This document shows positions 7,633-15,336 of a DNA stretch of 49,611 nucleotides, piece after piece (the first letter of the stretch is position 1; each line of letters starts with the position of its first letter). This DNA is from Dehalococcoidia bacterium (GTDB lineage: Bacteria; Chloroflexota; Dehalococcoidia; DSTF01; JACRBR01), in contig JAJTXQ010000017.1 in assembly GCA_021462855.1 (NCBI GenBank), positions 1-49,611 of the forward strand, in the 5' to 3' direction. The position numbers and the translations under genes were made by a program. The notes under the pieces were generated by a model, which saw nothing but the letters and a program-made list of their open reading frames with translations, searched no databases and was not told the origin of the DNA.

Positions 7633-9110
7633 CGTGCGCTCTTGGACGGGCGGCCCGGAGCGTGCGGCGGCGACTCAACGGCGGCCTGGGCGCGCGCGAC
7701 GATTCTTGAAGCCATGCCGTGGAAGATGATCGCATGGACCGGAAACAGCAACCACCAATAGAGGCGGCCGAGTAGGCCTTGCGGCATGAACCTCGCCGTC
7801 TGTACAAGCACGGAATACGGAGGCTCCATCTCGACGTGGAACTCCAGCTCGGCACGGCCGGGCACCTTCATCAGGGCGCGCATCCGAAGCCGCTCGTTGA
7901 CGTCGTGCTCGAGTACTTCCCAGAAATCGACGCGATCGCCCGCTCGTAGTTCGCTGGCCGGGACGCCGGAGCGTCCGAGGCCAGGCCCGCCGAACAGCCG
8001 ATCGACAGCGCCGCGCAGCCGCCACAGCGGATCGAGCACCGGGTACCCTTGGCGTCCACCTATTGCGACGGCGCTGGTCCACAGCGCCTCTCGGGACGCA
8101 GTGGAGCGGCGCACTTGCGTTTCGACGAACACCGACGGGAATACGCGCCGCCGGACGAAATCGGCGAGGTGACGGGGAAGACGCCGCAGCCAGAGAAGCG
8201 GGGCTTCCCTGGGTTCGCGCTCCTCTCGTCGCGCGCGTTCCAGGGCTCCTTCGTAATCGATCCGGGCCGGACCAAAGGCGCGCGCCGCCGCGTCGTCTCG
8301 CACAAGCATCTCGCTCCGCAGCCCCTCGATGAGCGGACGTGCCAGTGCGGCGTCGACATCGGTGATCACGTCGACCCAGTACGAGGACAGCCGCGGGGTG
8401 AGCACCGGGACCGGGATCATCCAGCGCCGCTTCCCGCGAGCACGCGCGTATCGCTGCATCATCGAGCGGTACGTCATCACGTCGGGCCCGCCGACCTCGT
8501 AGATGCGCTCCTCAACGGCCGGATCGTCAAGCACCGCGACCAGATATCGCACGATGTCGTCGATGGCGATCGGTTGCGTACGCGTGTCGACCCAGCGGGG
8601 CGTGATCATCACTGGCAGGCGTTCAACGAGCTGCCGGAGCATCGTGTACGACGCGGACCCTGCGCCGATGATTAAGCCGGCACGCAGCTCGGTCACAGGG
8701 ACCGTGCCCGTCCGCAGGATGGCACCGACCTCATGACGGCTGCGCAGGTGCGCGCTCAGTTGCGATGCCTCATCGCCGAGGCCACCGAGGAAAATGATGC
8801 GCCGCAGGCTGGCGGCCTCTGCGGCAGCAGCGAAGTTCCGGGCTGCGGATCGGTCGCGTTCTTCGAACTCGAACTCGCTGCCCTCCATCGAGTGCACGAG
8901 GTAATACGCGACGTCCGTGCCGTCCATGGCCGCCTGCAGCGAGGGCAGGTCATGCACATCGCCGCGCACAACCTCCGCCGACGATGGCAGGAGGCCAACA
9001 GCCCGTGCCGGGTCACGCGACAAACAGCGGACCCGGTGGCCGCGGGCGAGGAGCGCCGGAACCAGGTGCGATCCGACGAAACCGGTGGCGCCAGCGACGA
9101 GGATGTTCAT
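7629..9110 (-). CDS. SDR-family NAD(P)-binding protein with DUF2867 domain
   Basis: A 493-residue two-domain protein. Residues 1-300 are an extended-type Rossmann fold: MNILVAGATGFVGSHL at the N-terminus, then 'VVRGDVHD' and 'YYLVHSMEG' as in NmrA/complex I NDUFA9-like SDRs. From about 330 onward is DUF2867, an SRPBCC-like lipid-binding fold (DRVDFWEVLEHD, 'LKMRALMKVPGRAELEF'-type strands, PQGLLGRLYWW.LFPVHA). The start at ATG 9110 overlaps the photolyase stop by 4 bp. The frame extends upstream, but that part is photolyase sequence read out of frame. In many genomes this fusion is a neighbour of photolyase and TIGR01777 genes under CarH/LitR control. Confidence 0.88.
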   Translation of the reverse strand: MNILVAGATGFVGSHLVPALLARGHRVRCLSRDPARAVGLLPSSAEVVRGDVHDLPSLQAAMDGTDVAYYLVHSMEGSEFEFEERDRSAARNFAAAAEAASLRRIIFLGGLGDEASQLSAHLRSRHEVGAILRTGTVPVTELRAGLIIGAGSASYTMLRQLVERLPVMITPRWVDTRTQPIAIDDIVRYLVAVLDDPAVEERIYEVGGPDVMTYRSMMQRYARARGKRRWMIPVPVLTPRLSSYWVDVITDVDAALARPLIEGLRSEMLVRDDAAARAFGPARIDYEGALERARREEREPREAPLLWLRRLPRHLADFVRRRVFPSVFVETQVRRSTASREALWTSAVAIGGRQGYPVLDPLWRLRGAVDRLFGGPGLGRSGVPASELRAGDRVDFWEVLEHDVNERLRMRALMKVPGRAELEFHVEMEPPYSVLVQTARFMPQGLLGRLYWWLLFPVHAIIFHGMASRIVARAQAAVESPPHAPGRPSKSAR

Positions 9111-10600
9111 GCAGCAACCCCCGTTCCGTACCGGGAAAGATAGTCGCCGAGCTTGAACTTGCGTGCCGTGTTCGCCGAGCTCATGTATCGCACTGTTCCG
9201 AAGATCGGGCGCTCCGGCCCCCACGGCCGGTCGTAGCGCCCGAGAGTCCAGAAGATGCCACTGTAGGAGTTCGGGTCGCGGCCGTCGAGGGCGTACTTGT
9301 TGTTCAGGTGGATCATGACAGCGAGAGCATCGCGCGGCGATCGCGTCCACTCCAGGATCCGCTTGCCCCAGAGCATGCGCAGGTAGTTCTGGATGACGCC
9401 CTCGCGCACAAGCTGGGACTGCGCGGCGTTCCAGACGACATCAGATGTCTCGGCCCGTTCGAGTTGCTCGATTCCGTAGAGGTGCGGGCGCGGGTCACGC
9501 TCGTGTCGCCCGAGCGTTCTCTGTGCCCATGCGGGCAGCGACTCGTAGCGGTCGTAGTCCGGCCGGTAGGCGCAGAAGTTGAACCCCAGCTCCCTCCATG
9601 TGATGAGTTGGTCGAGGAATGCCTCCGCCGCTTCACTCATCCCCCAAAATCCGGTTCGTGTACCGCGGCCTCCTGCCTTGATGCGGTCGATCGACCATCC
9701 CTCCGAGCGCGCAATCGCCGCGAACACTTCGTGCGTCGAAATGTGCCCGAAGTGGAGGTACGGCGACAGCAAACTGCTCGCCGACGCGTCGGGATCATTG
9801 CGGTCTTCCGCATATCGCGGGAGGCCGTGCTCGACGAGTGCGGCGAGTTGTGCCGATGCAGCGGCGCAGCCACCTCGGCGCGACAAGGTTCCGACGCAAT
9901 GGTCGATCGGCAGTGATCCAGCGTCGAAGTGAGCGAGTTGTTCCGCAGTTGCGGTCGGCCATCGGACGAGCGCGTCGCCTGAAATCGACGCTGCTCGCGC
10001 AGGAGCGAACAGCAGTGGTTCCTCCTGCGGCACGGCCAGGAGGTCCTCAAGGATGTTGTGCTGGAGCCAGCGACGGAACGAGAACGCGGTGTCGAATGCT
10101 CGTCCCGGACATGCGAGCGCATGGAGACCGTTCGAGTCGATTGTCTCGAGGGCGACATCGGTGCGGGCCGCGGCCGTGCGGATTGCGGCCGGCAGGAAGA
10201 ATGCCGGGTAGTCGTCCGCGACGACGACGCACGCCCGCGCCGCGAGCGCGCGCAGCAATCCCTTGCCGGCGCCTGGCGATCGCTCAACGTACGGGTAATA
10301 ACTGACTCCGGCGCTCGCGAACGCCGCCGCGTTGTCCGCCATCCCGTCGATGATGAAGCGATGGAATCGGTCAGATGCCCACGAGTAATCGAGCCGCAGC
10401 GTTTCCAGGACGAGCAAGGGCTTTCCGAGATGATTCGCCCACTCCACCGCACGCTGCAAGGCGAAGTTGTATCGCGTGCGGCGAAACGCCGTCATCAAGT
10501 AGAGCACGAAGTCGCCGTCCGGACGGACCGGTCGCTCGTTCGCCTGTCGGATGCGAACCGAAGGGATGGCCGAGCCGAACAGCGCCGCCGCTCCGGTCAT
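9107..10600 (-). CDS. phr: Deoxyribodipyrimidine photolyase, class II type
   Basis: A 497-residue photolyase, which repairs UV cyclobutane pyrimidine dimers using FADH- and blue light. The N-terminal antenna-binding half starts at about residue 29 (GDFVLYLMTAFRRTRYNFAL). The C-terminal FAD domain holds the class II hallmark around NNKYALDGRDPNSYSGIFW, followed by GRYDRPWGPERPIFG and YMSSANTARKF. The last block usually reads SSEN or SSDN; Ala in that slot is unusual. It overlaps its neighbours by 4 bp on both sides. Its place in a CarH-linked operon argues for light-induced expression. Confidence 0.92.
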   Translation of the reverse strand: MTGAAALFGSAIPSVRIRQANERPVRPDGDFVLYLMTAFRRTRYNFALQRAVEWANHLGKPLLVLETLRLDYSWASDRFHRFIIDGMADNAAAFASAGVSYYPYVERSPGAGKGLLRALAARACVVVADDYPAFFLPAAIRTAAARTDVALETIDSNGLHALACPGRAFDTAFSFRRWLQHNILEDLLAVPQEEPLLFAPARAASISGDALVRWPTATAEQLAHFDAGSLPIDHCVGTLSRRGGCAAASAQLAALVEHGLPRYAEDRNDPDASASSLLSPYLHFGHISTHEVFAAIARSEGWSIDRIKAGGRGTRTGFWGMSEAAEAFLDQLITWRELGFNFCAYRPDYDRYESLPAWAQRTLGRHERDPRPHLYGIEQLERAETSDVVWNAAQSQLVREGVIQNYLRMLWGKRILEWTRSPRDALAVMIHLNNKYALDGRDPNSYSGIFWTLGRYDRPWGPERPIFGTVRYMSSANTARKFKLGDYLSRYGTGVAA

Positions 10601-11133
10601 GCTGCCTCCGTCGCCGTTACTGGCTCACCAGGCGCGCGTGAACCGAATCGAAGGGCGATCGCGCCGGCACGATGCGCGAAGATGTCGTACAACTGGCGGC
10701 GAATGAAGAAGAAGTGCGCGATGCGGCCGAGCAGGCCGAGCGGCGGCGTATAGAGCACGCGGTCTTCCATGATCGTGCGCCGCGGGCCGTCTGCGCTGAA
10801 CTGATGCTCGTGCCACCAGCAGTGATACGGGCCGCGAAGTTGCGAATCGATGAATCGCTTCCCCGGCTGCCAGGCTTCGATGCGCGTCTGCCATCGGACT
10901 CGGGCTGGGCCGATGCGGACGCGGTACGAGATGAGCGCACCGTCCTTCATCTCACCGGAGTAGCTCGTAATCCGGAAGCCCATCCTCGGCGGCGTGATGG
11001 CACCGAGGTTCTCGGGCTTCGAAAAGAACGCAAACACTTCGTCGATTGGGGCATCGATGACCGTGCGGCACTTCAGCTCGTAGCGCGGACGACGTGTCCG
11101 GAGATATGCGTTCTCCACGTGGTGGCTACGCAT
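10597..11133 (-). CDS. SRPBCC-family (START/PYP-like) protein
   Basis: A 178-residue helix-grip (SRPBCC) protein of the ligand-binding cyclase type. The fold is recognisable from 'IDAPIDEVFAFFSKPENLGAITPP', the following 'F.I' strand, and the 'GPYHCWWHEHQF' and VLYTPPLGLLGRIAH C-terminal helix. It has no enzyme motif. The ATG at 11133 shares bases with the TGA of the TIGR01777 gene and has GGAG 8 nt before it; an alternative ATG lies at 11139. The stop overlaps the photolyase start by 4 bp. SRPBCC plus TIGR01777 pairs are common and sometimes fused, which suggests they work together on a lipid or quinone-like molecule. Confidence 0.85.
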   Translation of the reverse strand: MRSHHVENAYLRTRRPRYELKCRTVIDAPIDEVFAFFSKPENLGAITPPRMGFRITSYSGEMKDGALISYRVRIGPARVRWQTRIEAWQPGKRFIDSQLRGPYHCWWHEHQFSADGPRRTIMEDRVLYTPPLGLLGRIAHFFFIRRQLYDIFAHRAGAIALRFGSRAPGEPVTATEAA

Positions 11134-12077
11134 CACCATGACTCCAGTCGGCGGACCTCGACCGGCGCCGACCGCCCGACGATCTCGGAGAGCGCGGCGT
11201 TGATCTCCCCATATGAGAAGTGGAAGCCGACATTGAGCGCCTTCTCCGGTACAGCCCGCTGTCCGGTCAGAAGTACGCTGGACGCCTCGCCGAGCGCCAG
11301 CTTCAGGGCGAATCCAGGGAGCGGCAAGAAGGCCGGGCGGTGCAACGCGCGGCCGAGAGAGCGCGCGAACTCGCGGGTCGTGACGGGCTCCGGCGCCGAA
11401 ACGTTCACAGGCCCGCTGAAGCGATCGTCCCGGAGCGCCGCAGCGATCATGTCGACGTGGTCGTGGAGGTGGATCCAGGGCATGTACTGCCGGCCGGAGC
11501 CGATCGGCCCGCCGAGGCCCAGCTTGAACGGGAGCAGGAGCCGGGCAAGCGCCCCGCCCTCCCGGCCCAGCACGATGCCGGTACGCAGCAGCACGACGCG
11601 CGTACCTGCCGACTCGGCCCGGAGCGCGGCTTGCTCCCAATCGCGGCAGAGGCGAGCGAGGGTATCGTCGGCTGGCGCGCTTGCCTCTGTCAGTACTTCG
11701 TCGCCGCGATCGCCGTAGTAGCCCACCGCGCTTCCGGACACGAAGACGGACGGCTGGTGTTCGGCATACCGCATGGCATGCACGAGCCGCTCGGTCAGTT
11801 GCACGCGGCTTTCCGTGATCGCCTGCAGGCGCTTTCGCGTCCAGCGGCCGACGAGTGGCTCCCCGGCAAGGTTGACGACGCCGTCACTCACCGCGAGAGC
11901 GTCCCGCAACGCTGATTCGCCGGACTCGATCGGGAGCAGGTCCACGTCCGCGCCGAGCGCGCCGCGCGCCCGCTCCTCGTCGCGGATCCACGCCGTAATC
12001 GTGTGTCCATCGCGCTGCAGGCGCAGGACGAGCGCCCGGCCAATGAAGCCCGTCGCGCCGGTGATGAAGATGTGCAT
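11133..12077 (-). CDS. TIGR01777 family epimerase (YfcH-like SDR)
   Basis: A 314-residue extended SDR and first gene of the seven-gene operon. The cofactor motif is MHIFITGATGFIGRALV. Family signatures follow: VNLAGEPLVGRWTRKR, SGSAVGYYGDRGDE (with the Tyr of the catalytic site), LLRTGIVLGREGGALA and MPWIHLHDHV. Its substrate is not known for any member. GGAG lies 7 nt before the ATG at 12077. It frequently neighbours photolyase and MerR/B12 regulators in bacteria, as here. The operon then runs with 1- to 7-bp overlaps down to 5402. Confidence 0.9.
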   Translation of the reverse strand: MHIFITGATGFIGRALVLRLQRDGHTITAWIRDEERARGALGADVDLLPIESGESALRDALAVSDGVVNLAGEPLVGRWTRKRLQAITESRVQLTERLVHAMRYAEHQPSVFVSGSAVGYYGDRGDEVLTEASAPADDTLARLCRDWEQAALRAESAGTRVVLLRTGIVLGREGGALARLLLPFKLGLGGPIGSGRQYMPWIHLHDHVDMIAAALRDDRFSGPVNVSAPEPVTTREFARSLGRALHRPAFLPLPGFALKLALGEASSVLLTGQRAVPEKALNVGFHFSYGEINAALSEIVGRSAPVEVRRLESW

Positions 12078-12132
12078 AGCGCTCTCCGTACAAGTCAGTC
12101 CGCAGAACCTTGTGGCGCTGCGCACCGCCGAA

Positions 12133-12143
12133 TCTAGGTTAGA
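12133..12143. promoter_or_regulatory. Possible CarH-type half-sites upstream of the photolyase operon
   Basis: TCTAGGTTAGA, an imperfect dyad with TCTA and TAGA arms, lies 56 bp upstream of the operon's first start codon. Its arms resemble the centre of the GTCTAGAC sites at the carH promoter. No convincing -35/-10 pair was found here. The link to CarH is a guess from similarity. Confidence 0.25.
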
Positions 12144-12191
12144 GTCACGATGATCTGCGGCGTCTTGCCGAGTAGGTTGCAGTGCGTTCGA

Positions 12192-12224
12192 GCAGGGGAG
12201 CGGCGCACGCCGCCGCTCCCCTGC
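12192..12224 (-). terminator. Stem-loop after the DUF4397 gene
   Basis: A perfect 14-bp inverted repeat (GCAGGGGAGCGGCG, 5-nt loop, CGCCGCTCCCCTGC) starts 11 bp past the DUF4397 stop codon. It is very stable. It lacks a U-run, so termination strength is uncertain, but it separates DUF4397 from the photolyase operon on the same strand. Confidence 0.65.
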
Positions 12225-12235
12225 CCCTTCGGCGT

Positions 12236-13096
12236 TTAGGCGCGCCGCTTCGACGCGACCAGCGTCCCCGACGCTGCCGCGACGATGCCGACGGCGGCGA
12301 CCCCAGCAATGAGCCACATCCAGCCGCTTCCGGCGTCAGTCGGGCCCGTGCCCGTCTTCGGCAGCGCGCTGCCGCCAGAGGCCGGCGCGGCCGCCGGCGC
12401 TGCCGCGGGAGCCGGCGCCGGGTCATTGACCACGGGCAGCGCCTCGAGCTTTGGCGTGCCGTTCAACAGACCCACGGCGAACACGGTGTAGATCTTCCCG
12501 GCCGCCAGCTTCACGCCATTGATCGGGAGGGCGACCGTGGTCGTGCCGGCGGCGCGGACTTCGAGGTCGTACGCACCGGCATCGACCGGCAGCGGGCCGG
12601 CGTCCTTGCCGAACGCCAGGTTCGGGACGAGGACGGCCCCATCCTTCACCGCGATGTCGACGGCGGGGGCATCAGGCGAGGCGTGGACCACACGCACGTG
12701 CGCCTTGCCCGGGGCGGGCGCAGCGTTGTTGTCGACGAGGACGAGCGGCTTGATCTCGGCAAGCTTGCCGATCGCGACGACCGTGTAGTCCTTGCCGGCT
12801 TCGAGCGTCGCGTCCGCGTTGATGACGGCGGTGGCGGACGCCGGGTTCGCACCGGTACCGAAGACCTTGAAGTTGTGCGGCCCCGCCGGGACCAACAGAT
12901 AGTCCGACGCCCCCTTGAAGGCGACGTTGGTGAGCACCTTCGTCCCGTCGGCGTAGATGTCGACCGCGGGCGCGTCCGGGGAGGCGTGAACGACGCGCCC
13001 GCGCGCCATCTCCGCCGCCGTAGCGGCCGACCCAGCGGCCCAGAACACGATTCCGATTGCGCCGATGGCGGCCAAGATGCCAAGCAAGCGTTTCAT
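12236..13096 (-). CDS. Secreted DUF4397 surface protein with LPXTG anchor
   Basis: A 286-residue exported protein. It has an N-terminal signal peptide (MKRLLGILAAIGAIGIVFWA, cleavage probably after ATA-A near residue 28). Two DUF4397 repeats each begin with the same phrase, RVVHASPDAPAVDI, near residues 34 and 137. An Ala/Pro linker follows, then LPKTG at about 245-249, a hydrophobic helix and a KRRA tail. That C-terminus is a full sortase sorting signal, so the protein should be linked to the cell wall or surface layer. AAGGAGG lies 6 nt before the ATG. Its promoter (TTGACT/TACAGT) is embedded in the CarH operator array, so it is probably light-regulated. Confidence 0.88.
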   Translation of the reverse strand: MKRLLGILAAIGAIGIVFWAAGSAATAAEMARGRVVHASPDAPAVDIYADGTKVLTNVAFKGASDYLLVPAGPHNFKVFGTGANPASATAVINADATLEAGKDYTVVAIGKLAEIKPLVLVDNNAAPAPGKAHVRVVHASPDAPAVDIAVKDGAVLVPNLAFGKDAGPLPVDAGAYDLEVRAAGTTTVALPINGVKLAAGKIYTVFAVGLLNGTPKLEALPVVNDPAPAPAAAPAAAPASGGSALPKTGTGPTDAGSGWMWLIAGVAAVGIVAAASGTLVASKRRA

Positions 13097-13157
13097 TGAG
13101 ACCTCCTTCTTGGTTCAGTCCCTCCCCGGAACGCCCGGAGAGGTTGGTTCCGTTTCT

Positions 13158-13213
13158 TGTACAGAGACTGTACAGAGTCTAGACCGGGCGAGTCAAGGGT
13201 TTGTCTAGACAAA
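13158..13213. promoter_or_regulatory. CarH operator array between divergent DUF4397 and carH
   Basis: Four palindromes occur in 56 bp: TGTACA at 13158-13163 and 13169-13174 (11 bp apart, one helical turn), and GTCTAGAC at 13177-13184 and 13203-13210. The last lies inside a perfect 14-bp dyad, TTTGTCTAGACAAA (13200-13213). TGTACA-type repeats are the known operator style of CarA/CarH/LitR regulators. The first GTCTAGAC and second TGTACA sit in the spacer and -10 of the DUF4397 promoter; the second GTCTAGAC covers the carH -35. A tetramer bound in the dark could therefore close both promoters. Confidence 0.7.
13167..13196 (-). promoter_or_regulatory. Promoter of the DUF4397 gene
   Basis: On the minus strand, -35 TTGACT (13191-13196) and -10 TACAGT (13167-13172) are separated by 18 bp. 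The -10 overlaps a TGTACA operator and the spacer contains GTCTAGAC. Confidence 0.6.
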
Positions 13214-13234
13214 TTTGGACAAAAGTTGTATGCT
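13206..13234 (+). promoter_or_regulatory. carH promoter, probably giving a leaderless transcript
   Basis: -35 TAGACA (13206-13211) and -10 TATGCT (13229-13234) are 17 bp apart. The -10 ends only 6 nt before the carH ATG at 13241, so transcription should begin at or beside the start codon. No Shine-Dalgarno sequence precedes the ATG, which agrees with leaderless translation. Confidence 0.55.
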
Positions 13235-13240
13235 CGCTGC

Positions 13241-14125
13241 ATGGTCAGCGAGAACTTGCTTCGCATCGGTGAATTGAGTCGACGGACGGGGGTCACGCCG
13301 GAGGTCCTCCGGGCGTGGGAGCGGCGCTACGGGCTGTTCGCCCCGCAGCGGACGGATGGTGGGTTCCGCCTCTACTCGGCGGCCGACATCGGCCGCATCA
13401 ACATGATGAAGCGCCTCCTCGCTGACGGCGTGTCAGCGAGCGAAGCGGCGCACCGGATCGCGAGCGGACCGGCGGACGCGCCCGTGCCGGCGCCGGACCA
13501 CTCGCTCTTCGAGGCGCGGCGAGACGCGCTGGCGCAGGCTCTCTTCGCGTACGACGAAGCGAGCGCGCACGACGCCATCGATCGCGTTCTGATGGAGTTC
13601 GACGCCGAGGTATTGATGCGTTTCGTCTTCCTCCCGTTGCTGACAGAGGTAGGGCGGCGGTGGGAGGAGGGTGTGCTGTCGGTCGCCCAGGAGCACTTCG
13701 CCAGCAACCTCATTCGCCGTCGCCTGAGCGGATTCGCGCGGGGATGGGAGGATGGTGTCGGTCCGCGTGCGCTGCTCGCCTGCCCGCCGGACGAAGAGCA
13801 TGACATTCCGCTCTTCATGTTTGGCATCGCGCTGGGCCACCGCGGGTGGCGCATCACCTACCTCGGTCAACGCACGCCCGCGGATGAGTTGCTGAAGGCC
13901 CTCGAAGCGGTACGACCCGAGATCGTTGTGCTTGGGTCGCCCCGGCAGGGCGCCTACAGGGAGTTGATCGGCCCGCTCGGCAACGCGCCGCGCGGCGTGC
14001 GGGTCGCGATCGGTGGAGCAGGAGCCACCGCCGACCTTGCGGAGCGCATGGGCGCGCTCCTCCTCCAAGGCGATCCGATCGCGGCGGCCGACTGGGTAGC
14101 ATCATCGAATGGGGTGCGGGAATGA
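13241..14125 (+). CDS. carH: CarH/LitR-type MerR regulator with B12-binding light-sensing domain
   Basis: A 294-residue light-dependent repressor. Residues 7-75 form a MerR winged helix (RIGELSRRTGVTPEVLRAWE RRYGLF, then GGFRLYS). Residues 90-170 are the four-helix cap with the AdoCbl-pocket signature W-x9-EH: Trp141, Glu151, His152. Residues 178-294 are a cobalamin-binding Rossmann domain with the lower-ligand His187 in PDEEHDIP. Known CarH proteins bind DNA as tetramers with adenosylcobalamin in the dark and fall apart on blue to green light. The residue after Trp141 is Glu, where Thermus CarH has the His that caps cobalt after photolysis, so photoproduct chemistry may differ. It is translationally coupled (4-bp overlap) to heliorhodopsin. 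Confidence 0.93.
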   Translation: MVSENLLRIGELSRRTGVTPEVLRAWERRYGLFAPQRTDGGFRLYSAADIGRINMMKRLLADGVSASEAAHRIASGPADAPVPAPDHSLFEARRDALAQALFAYDEASAHDAIDRVLMEFDAEVLMRFVFLPLLTEVGRRWEEGVLSVAQEHFASNLIRRRLSGFARGWEDGVGPRALLACPPDEEHDIPLFMFGIALGHRGWRITYLGQRTPADELLKALEAVRPEIVVLGSPRQGAYRELIGPLGNAPRGVRVAIGGAGATADLAERMGALLLQGDPIAAADWVASSNGVRE

Positions 14126-14901
14126 ATGACCAACAGGGGTCTGGATGGTCCCGGCTGCGCCTCTTCAACCTCCTGATGGCGGTCCTGCACACAGGGCAGG
14201 GCATCGCGATCCTGCTGCTAAGCAACGAGGCGACGCTCCCTATCCGCACGTCATTCCTCCGCTTCAACGAGGAACGGCAGGCGCTCGAGACGGCAACGCG
14301 TGACGTCTTTGACGTGCAATTGGCGCCACTCGTGGCCTCGTTTCTCTTCATCTCCGCGATCGCGCACGCGCTGGTCGTGCTGCCGGGCGCGTACTCCTGG
14401 TATCGACAAAATCTCGATCGCTGCATCAACTACGTTCGCTGGTGGGAGTACGCGCTGAGCGCCTCGCTGATGATCGCCGTCATCGCGATGCTGCCGGGAA
14501 TGTACGACCTCCCGAGCTTGATCCTCATCTTCGCATTGAACGCCATGATGCTGCTCTTCGGCTTGCTGATGGAGATGCAGAACCGGCCCGGCGATCGCGT
14601 GAACTGGACACCATTCTGGTTCGGCTGCATCGCTGGAGCCGTGCCGTGGGTGGTGATCGCCTTGTACCTTTGGTCGCCGGGCACGGGTCCAGGCAACCCG
14701 CCGGGCTTTGTCTACGGGATCTTCTTCTCGCTGTTCGTCTGGTACTCACTCTTCGCCGTGAACATGTGGCTGCAGTACCGCCGGATCGGGCCCTGGCGCG
14801 AATACGTGTTCGGCGAGTATGGGTACATCGTGCTTAGCCTGACGGCGAAGTCCGCCCTGGCGTGGCAGGTGTTCGCCGGGGCACTCACGGTGCCGGTCTA
14901 G
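14122..14901 (+). CDS. Heliorhodopsin
   Basis: A 259-residue seven-helix retinal protein of the heliorhodopsin family, which has the opposite membrane orientation to type 1 rhodopsins (N-terminus inside). The family landmarks are all present with a nearly constant offset from the reference protein 48C12: His23 in AVLHTGQG, His82, counterion Glu109 in YVRWWEYALSASLMI, Ser239, and the Schiff-base Lys243 in LSLTAKSALAWQVFAG. Heliorhodopsins do not pump ions efficiently and are thought to signal or to modulate partner proteins. The gene overlaps carH by 4 bp and is followed 17 nt later by a small membrane protein, which makes it part of the CarH-controlled transcript. Confidence 0.95.
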   Translation: MNDQQGSGWSRLRLFNLLMAVLHTGQGIAILLLSNEATLPIRTSFLRFNEERQALETATRDVFDVQLAPLVASFLFISAIAHALVVLPGAYSWYRQNLDRCINYVRWWEYALSASLMIAVIAMLPGMYDLPSLILIFALNAMMLLFGLLMEMQNRPGDRVNWTPFWFGCIAGAVPWVVIALYLWSPGTGPGNPPGFVYGIFFSLFVWYSLFAVNMWLQYRRIGPWREYVFGEYGYIVLSLTAKSALAWQVFAGALTVPV

Positions 14902-14918
14902 ACGCGGGAGAGAATCGA

Positions 14919-15077
14919 GTGACGAAGCAGAAACTGGCCAAAGGGCTGATCACGTTGGGCGTGATCATGGAGTTTGCTGGGACGCTCATCGTCGTCGCCG
15001 GTGAACGCACAGCGGGTCTGGCCCTGGGTGGCGCGGCGGTGGTAGTTGTGATCGCTGGCTACCTACTCTATGACTGA
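14919..15077 (+). CDS. Small two-helix membrane protein
   Basis: A 52-residue protein starting at GTG 14919, with GGGAG 8 nt upstream. A short basic N-terminus (MTKQKLAKGL) precedes two hydrophobic segments, LITLGVIMEFAGTLIVVAG and a LGGAAVVVVIAGYLLYD end, separated by a charged turn (ERTAG). I do not recognise a family. It begins 17 nt after the heliorhodopsin stop and is the last gene of the carH transcript. A role as a heliorhodopsin accessory subunit is an inference from position. Confidence 0.7.
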   Translation: MTKQKLAKGLITLGVIMEFAGTLIVVAGERTAGLALGGAAVVVVIAGYLLYD

Positions 15078-15147
15078 GCCGCGGAATTCGTCGTCGAGTA
15101 CATGAGGCAGCCGAGAACAAGTACCCCATCGGTGCTCGAAAGTTGCT

Positions 15148-15250
15148 CACCTTTTGTTCACCCTCTTGTTGTGTACAAACGAAAATCGCTGTGAACAAAC
15201 GCAACGTAACGCTGGAGTGTAGGTTCACAACGAAACCACATGTCAACTAA
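15148..15250. repeat. Left-arm repeat of att-like site C (copy 2)
   Basis: Second copy of the 103-nt block at 1189-1291. It has the inverted CCTTTTGTTCACC, a GTGTACAAACG variant, and GTGAACAAACGCAACGTAACG. It ends in ATGTCAACTAA, 30 nt before tRNA fragment C. Spacing and order match copy 1, which indicates the same recombination junction type at both ends of the 1.4-15.3 kb interval. Confidence 0.7.
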
Positions 15251-15279
15251 AATCGCGTGTTGGCGTTCGAGGGCCGAAA

Positions 15280-15336
<57 letters not shown>

